From: Bacteroidota bacterium
GTDB lineage: Bacteria > Bacteroidota > Ignavibacteria > UBA10030 > UBA8401
Length of the DNA: 64,000 nt
Reading direction: 5' to 3'
NCBI GenBank assembly: GCA_021796215.1
Contig: JAJYOK010000012.1
Span: 1 to 64,000 of the forward strand
Below are positions 33,560-42,867 of this stretch, piece by piece. The position numbers and the translations under genes were made by a program. The notes beneath the pieces are model-generated. The model saw only the letters and a list, made by a program, of their open reading frames with translations, made no database searches and was not told the DNA's origin. Position 1 is the first letter of the stretch. Every line of letters begins with the position of its first letter.

Positions 33560-35089
33560 TTATTGCACTTCGACAAAATGTTTCTCTTCCGTCGGCGTGA
33601 TTGTTTTCTGTTCGCGTACCGCTTTTTCAATTGCGGCAAAAACCGTCTGCTGTAAATAGGCCGGCTGTTGAATCTCTATCCCCAAATACCGCTTCGCTTC
33701 GCCGACAAGATAATCGCTCGCAGCGCCGATGTATGTTTTATTCTCATCGAACGTTTTGCCGTTCACCTTCATCGAAAGAATTTCGATGCCGTCATTGTGC
33801 TTCTTGAACGTGCAATCAATTCCAGAAATTTGAATTGAGGAATGTCCTAAAAGATAACGCGTGATGATTGTCTTCAGCTCTTTTCCAGAAAGCTGAAACG
33901 TCACGAGCACGTTGCGGAACGGCAGCACTTCAAACAAATCCTGTTTTGTGATCGGTCCGGCGGGGACATTTTTCCGGATGCCGGCGTTATTCATAAATCC
34001 GACATCGGCATGAGCCGCTTTCTGCTGTGCCGCCGCAATGAAATTACCGATTGCACTCTCGCCTTCTTTTCGAACCCAATCGCCCTTTAGCGTTCCAATC
34101 ACTTGGCGGTAATCTTTTTCAATTCCCTGTTGAACAGAATCTATGAATGTTGACAGCGCCGTCTTCGGGCGGGCTGAATCGTACCACAACGGAAGTAATT
34201 TTCCGTCGTATGCGGTGACGTGGCCGTTCTCCACAGTAAGGTTAAGCACGCCGAGATTTTCACAATTGGAGCCCGTCTGCACAATCAGAACACCATTTAC
34301 GACTTTCGGTTTTGTAAGCCGTGTATGCGAATGCCCGCCGACAATCACCGAAAGTCCGGACACATTTTCGGCAAGCTCGGAATCGTCTTGAACTCCTTCG
34401 TGCGTCAGCGCAATGATGATGTCGGTCTTTGGTTTCAGTTCGTCGATATATTTTTGCGTCGTTTCAACCGGCGACAAGACTTTGATGCCTACAAGATTAT
34501 TTTGATTCACTTCGTGAGACAAGCCTTGAAGGATAATTCCGATGACGCCGATCTTCAAGCCGCCGCGTTCGAAAATCTGATACGGCTTGTTATGAAGCGG
34601 GAATTTTCCATCGGTATTGACAACATTTGCGGAAAGCGTCGGGAAATCTGCGATGTGCGTCAGCTTCAATAAATTTTCCTGTGAGATGTCGAAATCATGA
34701 TTGCCGAGACACCACGCATCGTAGCCGATCATATCCATCATGTGAAACAGCGCGCCGCCGTAAGCACCGTCGTACGTGTATTCAGTGATCGGATTTCCAG
34801 TCATCACATCGCCGGCATCGAGCAAAAGCGTTGCCGGTTTCACTTTTCTCAGACTGTCAACGGCAAACGATAATTCGTTGAAGCCGCCGACCATGGGTTT
34901 CGGATTTTTCTTCACCCAAAATGCTTCATGCGGAATGAACGATGCGTGAATATCGTTGGTATGAAGAACTGTAATTGTCTTCGGTCGAAGATCCCCTTGG
35001 GACTGTGCAAAAGCGAGCGTCGCAGCGGCACACACAAACAACAAAAGCGAAGTCAGCCGCTTCAAAAGCGTTGTTCTGTAATTATCCAT
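33560..35089 (-). CDS. 5'-nucleotidase/UDP-sugar hydrolase, UshA-like
   Basis: This 509-residue periplasmic metallophosphatase has a signal peptide (to about residue 28, TLAFAQ). The catalytic N domain has the metal-binding motifs TVLHTNDIHASF, LLLDAGDVMTGNP, CLGNHDFD and IVGGHSHTRL. The C-terminal 5'-nucleotidase domain contains IGNFIAAAQQKAAHADVGFMNNAGIRKNVPAGPIT and YLGAASDYLVGEA-like substrate-binding elements. It would dephosphorylate nucleotides for uptake. GGAGG precedes the ATG. It is divergent from a PafA-like phosphatase, which suggests joint phosphate scavenging. Confidence 0.93.
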   Translation of the reverse strand: MDNYRTTLLKRLTSLLLFVCAAATLAFAQSQGDLRPKTITVLHTNDIHASFIPHEAFWVKKNPKPMVGGFNELSFAVDSLRKVKPATLLLDAGDVMTGNPITEYTYDGAYGGALFHMMDMIGYDAWCLGNHDFDISQENLLKLTHIADFPTLSANVVNTDGKFPLHNKPYQIFERGGLKIGVIGIILQGLSHEVNQNNLVGIKVLSPVETTQKYIDELKPKTDIIIALTHEGVQDDSELAENVSGLSVIVGGHSHTRLTKPKVVNGVLIVQTGSNCENLGVLNLTVENGHVTAYDGKLLPLWYDSARPKTALSTFIDSVQQGIEKDYRQVIGTLKGDWVRKEGESAIGNFIAAAQQKAAHADVGFMNNAGIRKNVPAGPITKQDLFEVLPFRNVLVTFQLSGKELKTIITRYLLGHSSIQISGIDCTFKKHNDGIEILSMKVNGKTFDENKTYIGAASDYLVGEAKRYLGIEIQQPAYLQQTVFAAIEKAVREQKTITPTEEKHFVEVQ

Positions 35090-35237
35090 ATCTTCCTCCT
35101 ATTGAAAGCCCCCTTGGGTTTGATTTGCAAACATAGAATACTGTCATTTCTCTTATGGGCTTTTAAGATACAAAGAAAAATCCTATATTGGAATATGTTT
35201 TTTACAATTGTATCCTGAAACGCCCACAGCAACTCGT

Positions 35238-36896
35238 ATGAAGCACTGCATCAAAATATTTCTCCTCAGCCTCGCATTTTCATTATCCGTCTACCCGGCA
35301 GCACCAAAAACCGAAAAGCCGCAGCTCATCATTTTCATTTCGGTTGATCAGATGCGCGAAGATTATTTCACACGTTTTGCGCATGAATTTACCGGCGGAC
35401 TGAAGCAGCTTTATTCACAAGGCGTGTTTTACACAAATGCCGATCTCAACTACGCTTCCAGCGTAACGTGTTTGGGCCACGCTTCGATGAGCACCGGTTC
35501 GTATCCACGAACAAGCGGAATTCAGGAAAACGAATGGATTGATCCGTTGACACGAAAGGCAGTGTATTGTGTTGAAGATTCAAGTGCCGGACCTGTTGAT
35601 GGAGAAGGCGGCGGATTCTCTCCGCACAATCTTCTCGTTACCGGAATCGGCGACTGGCTGAAAAGCGCGTCGCCGCAATCGAAAGTGATTACCGCTTCGG
35701 GAAAGGACCGCGCCGCAATTCTCATGGGAGGAAAACATCCCGACTTCGCTTTTTGGTATGACAGAAATGCGGGACACATGGTAACGTCAGATTATTATGC
35801 GAAGAACATTCCGCCGTGGGTTCACGCATTCAACAACTCCGGCTGGATTGAAAAGCACGTGCCCGATGCGTGGACGCTGATGCGCCCGGAAAAAATATAT
35901 GCAGGTGACGAACCGGATTCCTTCAGCGCTGAAAACAACTGGTGGGGGAAATCGAAAAGCTTCCCGCACGTTTTTGATCCGCTGCGCAAATCAGAAGAAA
36001 TAATGATCAGCCCGTACTGTGATATGCTTGTATTGGATTTTGCCAAGGAAGCGATCCGCAAAGAACAGCTCGGCACGCGCGGCGTTACCGATTTGTTGTG
36101 CCTGAGTCTTTCAAACACAGATTACATCGGACACAGTTTCGGTCCGAATAGCAGAGAAATGCATGACAATATGCTTCGCCTTGACAGCGCGCTCGGAGCA
36201 TTCTTTGAATCCGCGGAAAAAATTATCGGACGCTCTCACATTCTCGTCGTGCTCACTGCCGATCACGGCGTGCTGCCGTTCCCTGAATATCTAACAGAGA
36301 TCGCTCACGAAACAACAGAGGAGATTAAAGTCGGAGCAACGATTGAACATGTCGTTCCGGAGAGAATCATTTTCAAGAAACAAATCAAGCCCGGACTTGA
36401 TTCTCTTGACAAAGCATTACAAGCGAAGTGGAACATACACGAATCATTGTTTGAAGAAAGCGGCTTCCTCAATTATAATGCAGCGGAACATACCGGAGTT
36501 GACAGTCTGCAACTCGAGAGTGCGGTGCGCAACGGTTTGCTTTCAATTCCCGGTGTTGCCGATGTCTATTTCAGACGGGAATTAACAAACCCGGAAGCTG
36601 CGCCGCGGCCATTTCTTGACTATTTCCGGCGAAGCTATTACGAACCGCGGGGCGAAGATTATCAAATTCGTTATGCGCCGTACACACTCATTGCTTCCCG
36701 CAGCACCGGAACGACTCACGGCTCAACATACCGGTACGATACGCATATTCCTATTGTCTTTTGGAATACAGAGATGAAACCGGAACATATTTCGCGCAGA
36801 ATTCACAGTGTAGATATTGCACCGACGCTTGCACATGTGCTCGGCATTTCATACTCTCATTCAGTGGACGGAATGCCGCTCAAAGAACTGCATTAA
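35238..36896 (+). CDS. PafA-like alkaline phosphatase
   Basis: The 552-residue exported enzyme starts with a signal peptide (KIFLLSLAFSLSVYPAA). The alkaline phosphatase superfamily core includes the first metal Asp in ISVDQMREDY, the nucleophile Thr in NYASSVTCLGHASMSTG, the DYIGHSFGP site and VVLTADHGVLPFPE. This pattern matches PafA phosphomonoesterases of Bacteroidota, which hydrolyse many phosphate esters in the periplasm and are not inhibited by phosphate. I chose ATG 35238, where the signal peptide begins, over a TTG 30 bases upstream. porQ follows after 23 bases. Confidence 0.92.
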   Translation: MKHCIKIFLLSLAFSLSVYPAAPKTEKPQLIIFISVDQMREDYFTRFAHEFTGGLKQLYSQGVFYTNADLNYASSVTCLGHASMSTGSYPRTSGIQENEWIDPLTRKAVYCVEDSSAGPVDGEGGGFSPHNLLVTGIGDWLKSASPQSKVITASGKDRAAILMGGKHPDFAFWYDRNAGHMVTSDYYAKNIPPWVHAFNNSGWIEKHVPDAWTLMRPEKIYAGDEPDSFSAENNWWGKSKSFPHVFDPLRKSEEIMISPYCDMLVLDFAKEAIRKEQLGTRGVTDLLCLSLSNTDYIGHSFGPNSREMHDNMLRLDSALGAFFESAEKIIGRSHILVVLTADHGVLPFPEYLTEIAHETTEEIKVGATIEHVVPERIIFKKQIKPGLDSLDKALQAKWNIHESLFEESGFLNYNAAEHTGVDSLQLESAVRNGLLSIPGVADVYFRRELTNPEAAPRPFLDYFRRSYYEPRGEDYQIRYAPYTLIASRSTGTTHGSTYRYDTHIPIVFWNTEMKPEHISRRIHSVDIAPTLAHVLGISYSHSVDGMPLKELH

Positions 36897-36919
36897 TTTA
36901 TTTTTTAAAGGCAACAATC

Positions 36920-37882
36920 ATGAACACTCCAATGTCATGCAGCCAGAGAATTATTTTCTTTGCGGCAGTTTTTCTTTTTCTCACATATTCCGCGCACGCG
37001 AGCGATAATTCGACATACGAATTTCTGCGCAGCGATGTTTCTGCACGCTCAGCAGCAATGGCGGGAAGTTTCGTTTCAATCCAGAACGATATCAATACGA
37101 TGTTCTACAATCCGGCCGCGCTTGCAACGCTCGGACAGCCGCAGGCATCGTTCGGCTTCACAAAACATTTGCTTGATGTCAACGCAGGCTATGCAGCGTA
37201 CGGACAGCAATATAATGATATAGGAACATTCGGCATCGGCCTGAACTATATCAACTGGGGAACGTTCGACAGAACGGACGATTTACAAAACGTGCTCGGT
37301 ACATTCAGCGCAGGGGAATTTGCAATGCTGGTCGGCTACGGTTATACGCCGGAAGAAAATTTAAATCTCGGCGTTAACGCAAAGTTTATTTATTCTTCCA
37401 TCGCCGATGTACATTCTACCGCAGTTGCATTAGATGCCGGTGCGATATATTCCATTCCGGGACTGAACCCGATAACACTTGGAATCAGTATCTCAAACCT
37501 TGGAACGCAGCTTAGTTCATATTACGATACGCGTGAAAGCCTTCCGCTCGATATTACAATCGGAGGAACGATCAAGCCGCAGCATCTCCCGCTTCTTCTC
37601 AGCGTTAATTTTCACAAACTCAACGAAACACAAGATTCATTCATCCAGCGGTTCAGAGCATTTTCCGTCGGCGGAGAATTTACGCTGAGCAAGCCGCTTC
37701 GCTTCCGTTTCGGATTTCAGAATGAACGAAGATCGGATTTGCAACTCGGCACAACAAACGGACTCGCGGGATTCTCATTAGGCGGCGGCATAGTGCTGGA
37801 AACGTTCCGGTTCGATTACGCATACGTTTCGTTGGGAAATATCGGAAACATCAATCAGGTTTCGGTTGCGATGAATTTGTAA
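36920..37882 (+). CDS. PorV/PorQ-family outer membrane protein, most like PorQ
   Basis: This 320-residue outer-membrane beta-barrel has a signal peptide (to about HASDNS). The family opening ARSAAMAGSFVSIQNDINTMFYNPAALATL is clear, and the NYINWGTFDRTDDLQNVLGTFSAGEF segment resembles PorQ. The C terminus ends in a barrel strand with Leu. PorV and PorQ belong to the T9SS attachment apparatus that handles sorting-domain cargo. AAAGG lies eight bases before ATG 36920. It is likely cotranscribed with the PafA-like gene. Confidence 0.88.
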   Translation: MNTPMSCSQRIIFFAAVFLFLTYSAHASDNSTYEFLRSDVSARSAAMAGSFVSIQNDINTMFYNPAALATLGQPQASFGFTKHLLDVNAGYAAYGQQYNDIGTFGIGLNYINWGTFDRTDDLQNVLGTFSAGEFAMLVGYGYTPEENLNLGVNAKFIYSSIADVHSTAVALDAGAIYSIPGLNPITLGISISNLGTQLSSYYDTRESLPLDITIGGTIKPQHLPLLLSVNFHKLNETQDSFIQRFRAFSVGGEFTLSKPLRFRFGFQNERRSDLQLGTTNGLAGFSLGGGIVLETFRFDYAYVSLGNIGNINQVSVAMNL

Positions 37883-37891
37883 GAAACACCG

Positions 37892-37920
37892 GTTATTCCC
37901 GTACATTTTTAGCGGGATTT
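37892..37920. terminator. CATTCCCG-family hairpin after porQ
   Basis: ATTCCCG (37895-37901) and CGGGAT (37913-37918) form a short stem followed by TTTTAAA. It resembles the element at 27732-27766, including the T-rich loop. It lies between convergent genes. Confidence 0.45.
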
Positions 37921-37967
37921 TAAACAATGGATGGTACACTAAAGCGTACGATGACAACTTTTGAGAT

Positions 37968-38723
37968 TTACCTTCCCAGCGTTGTTCCCACGGCGAGCGA
38001 ACTCAAATAAAATAGCAGCATTCCCACAAACACAACCACCGGCGTAATTCGATTTCCAGAGCGATTCACTTCAGGAATCAAGTCGCTCGCTCCGACATAC
38101 AATCCGGCACCGGCAGAAAAAGCAAAAGCAAAGCCTACAATGTGAACACTGACATCCGTCAAAAAAAACGTCGTGAAAATTCCCAGCATTGTTCCAGCAC
38201 CGATTCCCGCAGAAGCCCAGAAGGCATTTTTCCGCGGACGATCTGCCGCAAGCATAATGGACGCGACAGTCAGGCCTTCCGGAATTTTATGAAGTAAAAT
38301 AGCGATAAAAATCATTACTCCGAGCGAAACGTTGTATTGCATTCCTGCCGCAATAGAAAGTCCGTCAAAAAAAGCATGGATGAACAATCCCCAAAAAGCG
38401 GAGTAGCTTGCAACGCGTGAGATCATCACATCGGAATGCGTTTCCTCGCCGAAGTGCAAATGCCCAACAATGGTGTGTTCGGCAAAATGCATAATGCTGA
38501 ACCCGGTCAGCACCCACAACGACGCACCGATTCCGATTCCTTGAATACTTTCCGGTATAAGATCAATGATGACAAGTGCAAGAATAAACCCGGCGCCGAG
38601 TGCGAGGAGATATCCCTGCATCCGGTTGGTCCATTCTCGTTTTAACACTGCCAGACTTCCCCCGAGAATCTCGGCGGCGGTAACAATAATACCAAGAATG
38701 ATGACTGAGAGCGAAAGTGTCAT
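37968..38723 (-). CDS. ZIP-family divalent metal transporter
   Basis: The 251 residues contain about eight membrane segments. The conserved metal sites are in FWGLFIHAFFDGLSIAAGM (His/Asp) and ILLHKIPEGLTVASIML (HKxPEG), and a cytoplasmic His loop (HLHFGEETH) lies near residue 95. ZIP proteins import zinc, iron or manganese into the cytoplasm. Its ATG overlaps the stop of the TPR gene by four bases. It is the last gene of the long cluster read from 47130. Confidence 0.92.
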   Translation of the reverse strand: MTLSLSVIILGIIVTAAEILGGSLAVLKREWTNRMQGYLLALGAGFILALVIIDLIPESIQGIGIGASLWVLTGFSIMHFAEHTIVGHLHFGEETHSDVMISRVASYSAFWGLFIHAFFDGLSIAAGMQYNVSLGVMIFIAILLHKIPEGLTVASIMLAADRPRKNAFWASAGIGAGTMLGIFTTFFLTDVSVHIVGFAFAFSAGAGLYVGASDLIPEVNRSGNRITPVVVFVGMLLFYLSSLAVGTTLGR

Positions 38724-39883
38724 TGCTTATATGGGCTTTCCAAATATTGTTCGGCCTGGTCGTGCGACGTACCGAAGTTTTTCATATCGAGAACTTTTCG
38801 ATATTGCTGCACGGCATAGTCACGCTTTTTTTGCAGGTCATAAATCATTCCGACTTTGAGATTCGTCATCGCCATAAAGCCGGACGCACCGTCGGCATCG
38901 AGCGCACGGCTTTCCTTGTCGCAATTGTAAAAATATTGCAGTGCCTTATCGTAGTTTCCTTTCATCATGGTATACACGCCGAGATAATAGAGCGCTTCGC
39001 GGCGCGCACTGCTTCCATATCCGGTTAACGGATGCGGCGCATCGCAGCGTGTAAGAATATCCTGAAATGTTGCCAGCACAGAATCCGCATTATTGAGACT
39101 CACATAGCATCTTCCGACATAGCGCTGGAACAAAACATTCTTCGGAAATTTCGCGGACAACCGGAGCGCAATTCCAAGCGCTTTATCGTACTGATGCTCG
39201 AACGTGTAATAGAGCTGCATGAGAAAATACGATGCTTCGACGGCAGCGTACTTTGCATGAAGCGATGCTTCGATAAGCTCTTCGATGCCTTTCTGTTTAT
39301 CGCCGGAAGGAAAGACCAGCATCAGCGGTTTGACAATCGGGTATTCTTCGGGAATGACCTCGGCATAATAATTATAAATTCCGATGCCAAGAAGAATATC
39401 GTCGTTGTCTGGCGCAATTTTGTACGCCTTCTGAACAATCGGGAGCGCAAGCCGCCCGTCGTTCGCAGCTCTGAGCCAGTTGCCGCGATTCGCTCTCAAC
39501 CTTCCGCGAAAACCGAGCGCTCCTCCTTTGAAAAAAAGTGCAGTGATATCATCTGGCTTTTTGTCAAGAATCTTGTCGCATTTATCTATAACAACATCGA
39601 GCCTATCCACGAAATCATCATCCAACGATGTGTTGTCAAGATCCAAAAGCATTTTCCACCAATCCACCATCGCAAGGAAAAAATACCCTGCCGGATGGTC
39701 AGGGTACGTTCGCGTTAAATAGTAAAAATCAGAGTCGGCTTGGGAAAACTCAAGATTGTACACATGATCAATTCCCTTGCGCGTGTGTTCATCAAAATCC
39801 GGCGAAGTAATCCATTGCGCTTTCCCTTGGGAAAAGATAAGGAAGAATAACAGCAGGATTGTGTTGAATGATCTACGACGCAC
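38720..39883 (-). CDS. Exported TPR-like protein
   Basis: The 387 residues begin with a signal peptide (TILLLFFLIFSQGKAQ). Helical repeats with TPR spacing follow (for example DDITALFFKGGALGFRG, AVEASYFLMQLYYTFEHQYDKAL, RREALYYLGVYTMMKGNYDKALQYF). Function is unknown; such proteins usually scaffold envelope complexes. The start codon appears to be GTG. It is translationally coupled to the ZIP gene and follows the CPBP protease gene by 20 bases. Confidence 0.8.
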   Translation of the reverse strand: MRRRSFNTILLLFFLIFSQGKAQWITSPDFDEHTRKGIDHVYNLEFSQADSDFYYLTRTYPDHPAGYFFLAMVDWWKMLLDLDNTSLDDDFVDRLDVVIDKCDKILDKKPDDITALFFKGGALGFRGRLRANRGNWLRAANDGRLALPIVQKAYKIAPDNDDILLGIGIYNYYAEVIPEEYPIVKPLMLVFPSGDKQKGIEELIEASLHAKYAAVEASYFLMQLYYTFEHQYDKALGIALRLSAKFPKNVLFQRYVGRCYVSLNNADSVLATFQDILTRCDAPHPLTGYGSSARREALYYLGVYTMMKGNYDKALQYFYNCDKESRALDADGASGFMAMTNLKVGMIYDLQKKRDYAVQQYRKVLDMKNFGTSHDQAEQYLESPYKQ

Positions 39884-39902
39884 TTTTCGTCACGGCGAAT
39901 TT

Positions 39903-40865
39903 TTAATTGGTTCCGGTCGAAGATCCCACCGGGGTATCTCCGGCGATTGTATTCTCGGCGGCGGTTTGCATTCTCGCGGCAAGCCATTGTTCCTTGAGCC
40001 ACGCTTTTTCAGAAACCAGAATCCACGGCGAGAAATAGATGAATGCTGTTCCTCCGATCAACACAAGCGTTGCCAGCGCTCCGCCTTCAGGGCCAAATGT
40101 TCCTCCTGTCAGCCACTCCGGACCGGATTGAATCAGAACTCCAAGCTGGTATTGGCTGAATTGAATTCCGCTGACGGGAAACGAATAGATGTGATTCATT
40201 AAAAAATTCCACGTGAAATGAAGCGCAATGGGAAACCAGAGCGACCGAGTTTTCAAATATGCCAGCGACAAAAGCACACCGGCAAGTGCTATGTTCGCCA
40301 TTGAAAAAAACGTGACGTGCGGATTTGAGGAATGCGCGACGCCGAAAAAAATTGCAAAGGCTGCGACAGAAATTATTTTGCCGGCACCTTCAGTGAGCGT
40401 TTGAAAAAGATAACCGCGGAACAATAATTCTTCACCGAACGCGCCGAGTACAAAAATTCCGATACTTTCAGATGTGTACTGGAAAACTTCTACTGCGCTG
40501 AGCGGTTTGAATGTCAGCGAAATGATTCCCATGCTGTATTCAGTCACAAAAACTACCGTGATCATTCCGCCGCCGAGAAGAAAACCCTGGCCAAGTTCCT
40601 TCAGCACTCTGCCGTTTGCCGCAAGTCCGAGGGAATCAAACGGCCGCTTTTCGAGAAAATGAATGATCAAAAAAGTTATCAGCAGCAATGCTCCGTAGAA
40701 AATAAATTCGTTTGCAAACGGCTTGGGAAGCCATGAAAAATGTTTTAAAATCCACAAGAGAGGCGGATTCACCGCCATCAATCCAGCCGCCAGTGCCGCA
40801 AGAAAAATCGCCATACGCCATCCGGCGCGGAGGTTCTGTTCTTCTGAATTGTAAAAAATATTCAT
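39903..40865 (-). CDS. CPBP-family intramembrane glutamic protease
   Basis: The 320-residue polytopic membrane protein has the CPBP (Rce1-like) motifs: GAFGEELLFRGYLFQTL with the EExxxR site, FFGVAHSS with a catalytic His, and LHFTWNFLMNH. The first segment starts near residue 18. Bacterial members are linked to protein processing or bacteriocin immunity, but most are uncharacterised. A poorly conserved C-terminal tail (about residues 290-320) extends past the last helix. It follows glyS after 15 bases. Confidence 0.9.
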   Translation of the reverse strand: MNIFYNSEEQNLRAGWRMAIFLAALAAGLMAVNPPLLWILKHFSWLPKPFANEFIFYGALLLITFLIIHFLEKRPFDSLGLAANGRVLKELGQGFLLGGGMITVVFVTEYSMGIISLTFKPLSAVEVFQYTSESIGIFVLGAFGEELLFRGYLFQTLTEGAGKIISVAAFAIFFGVAHSSNPHVTFFSMANIALAGVLLSLAYLKTRSLWFPIALHFTWNFLMNHIYSFPVSGIQFSQYQLGVLIQSGPEWLTGGTFGPEGGALATLVLIGGTAFIYFSPWILVSEKAWLKEQWLAARMQTAAENTIAGDTPVGSSTGTN

Positions 40866-40879
40866 TGAGTCACCGGAAT

Positions 40880-42322
40880 TTAACCGCCAGCTTCATGGCG
40901 GAGATGTTCACTTAAATAATTTTTCACGGCATCAATCGGCAGCCGTTCCTGTTTCATCGAATCGCGCTCGCGTACCGTTACCGTGCGATCCTGCAGTGTT
41001 TGTGAATCAACGGTAAACGAGTACGGCGTTCCGATTTCATCCTGCCGCCGGTAGCGCCGCCCGATCGCGCCGCTGTCATCGTAAAAGACGCGGAACGATT
41101 TCTGCAAATCTTTCGCCAGCTGACGCGCAATATCGTCCATACCTTCGCGATTGACAAGCGGAAGCACAGCGGCTTTCATCGGCGCAAGTGCTGGATGCAA
41201 ATGAAGCACCGTGCGCATTTCACCTTCCACCATTTCTTCATCATACGACGCGCACAAGAATGCCATGAACGAGCGGCTCGCGCCGATGGATGTTTCGATA
41301 ACATACGGCGTGAATTTTTCTTTCGACTGCTCGTCAAAATATTTCATGCTCTTGCCGGAATATTCTTCGTGGCGCGACAGATCATAATCCGTCCGGCTGT
41401 GAATTCCTTCAACCTCCCCCCATCCGAATGGAAATTGAAATTCAATGTCGTACGCATTTTTGGCATAATGCGCGAGCTTTTCGTGTTTATGCCATTGCAG
41501 TTGTTCGCGTTTCATTCCGAGATTGAGAAACCATTGCAATCGCTCTTCGCGCCAGTATTCGAACCATGTGTCCTCCGAACCCGGCTTCACAAAATACTGC
41601 ATTTCCATCTGCTCGAATTCGCGTGTGCGAAAAAGAAAATTCTTCGTATTGATCTCGTTGCGGAATGCTTTCCCGATCTGCGCGATGCCGAACGGAAGTT
41701 TCTGGCGCGATGCATTCAACACATTCAGAAAATTCACAAAAATTCCCTGAGCCGTTTCAGGGCGAAGATAGACGACATTATTTGTATCTTCTACCGGACC
41801 GACAAATGTTTTGAACATAAGATTGAATTGACGGGCTTCAGTGAAAGTGCCTTTGTTTCCACAGTTGGGGCACGCAATAAGTTCACGGATAATTTTTGCA
41901 ATTATTTCGTCGCCGACAACTCGTTTTGAAAATTCCGCGAGTATTTTCTCGTCCGACTGTTGCCCCTCAAAATCTTCTTTATACAATCCACGAAGAATTT
42001 CTTTTTTCTTTTTCACGGATAAATCATCAATCAATACATCTGTTCTGTACCGCGCTTTGCACTGCTTACAATCTACCATCGGATCGGTGAAATTCGCGAC
42101 GTGCCCCGATGCTTCCCACACTCGCGGATGCATGAGAATTGATGCGTCAATTCCTTCAATATCTTCGCGCAGCGTCATTGAACGCCACCACGCCTGCTTC
42201 AAATTATTAAGCAGCTCGACACCGAGCGGACCGTAATCCCAGCAGCCGTTAAGTCCGCCGTAAATCTCACTCGATTGAAAAACGAAACCGCGCCGCTTGG
42301 CGAGCGACACGATCTTATCCAT
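40880..42322 (-). CDS. glyS: Glycine--tRNA ligase, single-chain dimeric type
   Basis: Class II synthetase of the alpha2 (eukaryote-like) type, 480 residues. Visible are SSEIYGGLNGCWDYGPLGVELLNNLKQAWW, the HPRVWEASGHVANFTDP motif, a CxxC...CxxC zinc pair (DCKQC, CPNCG), motif 2 GKAFRNEI and motif 3 GASRSFMAFL. The C-terminal anticodon domain is typical. ATG 42322 shares its A with the preceding TGA stop; a GTG one codon upstream is the alternative. No glyQ/glyS two-subunit form is present. Confidence 0.95.
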   Translation of the reverse strand: MDKIVSLAKRRGFVFQSSEIYGGLNGCWDYGPLGVELLNNLKQAWWRSMTLREDIEGIDASILMHPRVWEASGHVANFTDPMVDCKQCKARYRTDVLIDDLSVKKKKEILRGLYKEDFEGQQSDEKILAEFSKRVVGDEIIAKIIRELIACPNCGNKGTFTEARQFNLMFKTFVGPVEDTNNVVYLRPETAQGIFVNFLNVLNASRQKLPFGIAQIGKAFRNEINTKNFLFRTREFEQMEMQYFVKPGSEDTWFEYWREERLQWFLNLGMKREQLQWHKHEKLAHYAKNAYDIEFQFPFGWGEVEGIHSRTDYDLSRHEEYSGKSMKYFDEQSKEKFTPYVIETSIGASRSFMAFLCASYDEEMVEGEMRTVLHLHPALAPMKAAVLPLVNREGMDDIARQLAKDLQKSFRVFYDDSGAIGRRYRRQDEIGTPYSFTVDSQTLQDRTVTVRERDSMKQERLPIDAVKNYLSEHLRHEAGG

Positions 42323-42840
42323 CACTGTGCTTTGTGAAGAACTGCCTTTCGCTTCCTGCTTACTAATGGTGAAACTCCTTTCTGAATTTTCTCACGGGAA
42401 ATAACAATGCTTTCAAACACTTGTTGCAAACCACCTTGGGGCTGATGATCAATAAGATGAACCGACGATGTTGCATCTTTCAGATTTTCTGTCGCCGCGA
42501 CACGAACGCCAAAGCGGGCAAGTGAATCTTTCAACGTTGTCAACAATCGTATCGTCTCAAAACGCGCCGGCATCTCTGCTCTCACTTCTATACGTGAGGA
42601 TGTTTTGCTATCCACAACAATTTTTGTCCGCCGGACTTTCACTGCACCCATTTTCTGCAGCGTTGAATCCACAATACGCTGGATGGCGTTTAGCATTTGA
42701 CCATTTCCCATCGCCTCCATCACAGTCCCGGCATTTGTCGGACTTGTTCCGCGTTTATCGTTAACGACAACAAGCACTACCGCGATAACGGCAAGAACGA
42801 GAAGCAGCCACACCCGTTTATCCAACGTATTTTCCATCAT
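42322..42840 (-). CDS. Small membrane-anchored protein of unknown function
   Basis: The 172 residues begin with one membrane segment (VWLLLVLAVIAVVLVVV, residues 10-26) followed by an extracytoplasmic region. That region includes KVRRTKIVVDSKTSSRIEVRAEMPARFETIRLLTTLKDSLARFG, which could be a small alpha-beta domain. A basic C terminus (SRKRKAVLHKAQ) ends it. I do not recognise a family. Two ATGs in a row make the exact start uncertain. It is coupled to glyS by a one-base overlap. Confidence 0.75.
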   Translation of the reverse strand: MMENTLDKRVWLLLVLAVIAVVLVVVNDKRGTSPTNAGTVMEAMGNGQMLNAIQRIVDSTLQKMGAVKVRRTKIVVDSKTSSRIEVRAEMPARFETIRLLTTLKDSLARFGVRVAATENLKDATSSVHLIDHQPQGGLQQVFESIVISREKIQKGVSPLVSRKRKAVLHKAQ

Positions 42841-42867
42841 GCCTTCGGCTTGATTTTCAATTGAACG

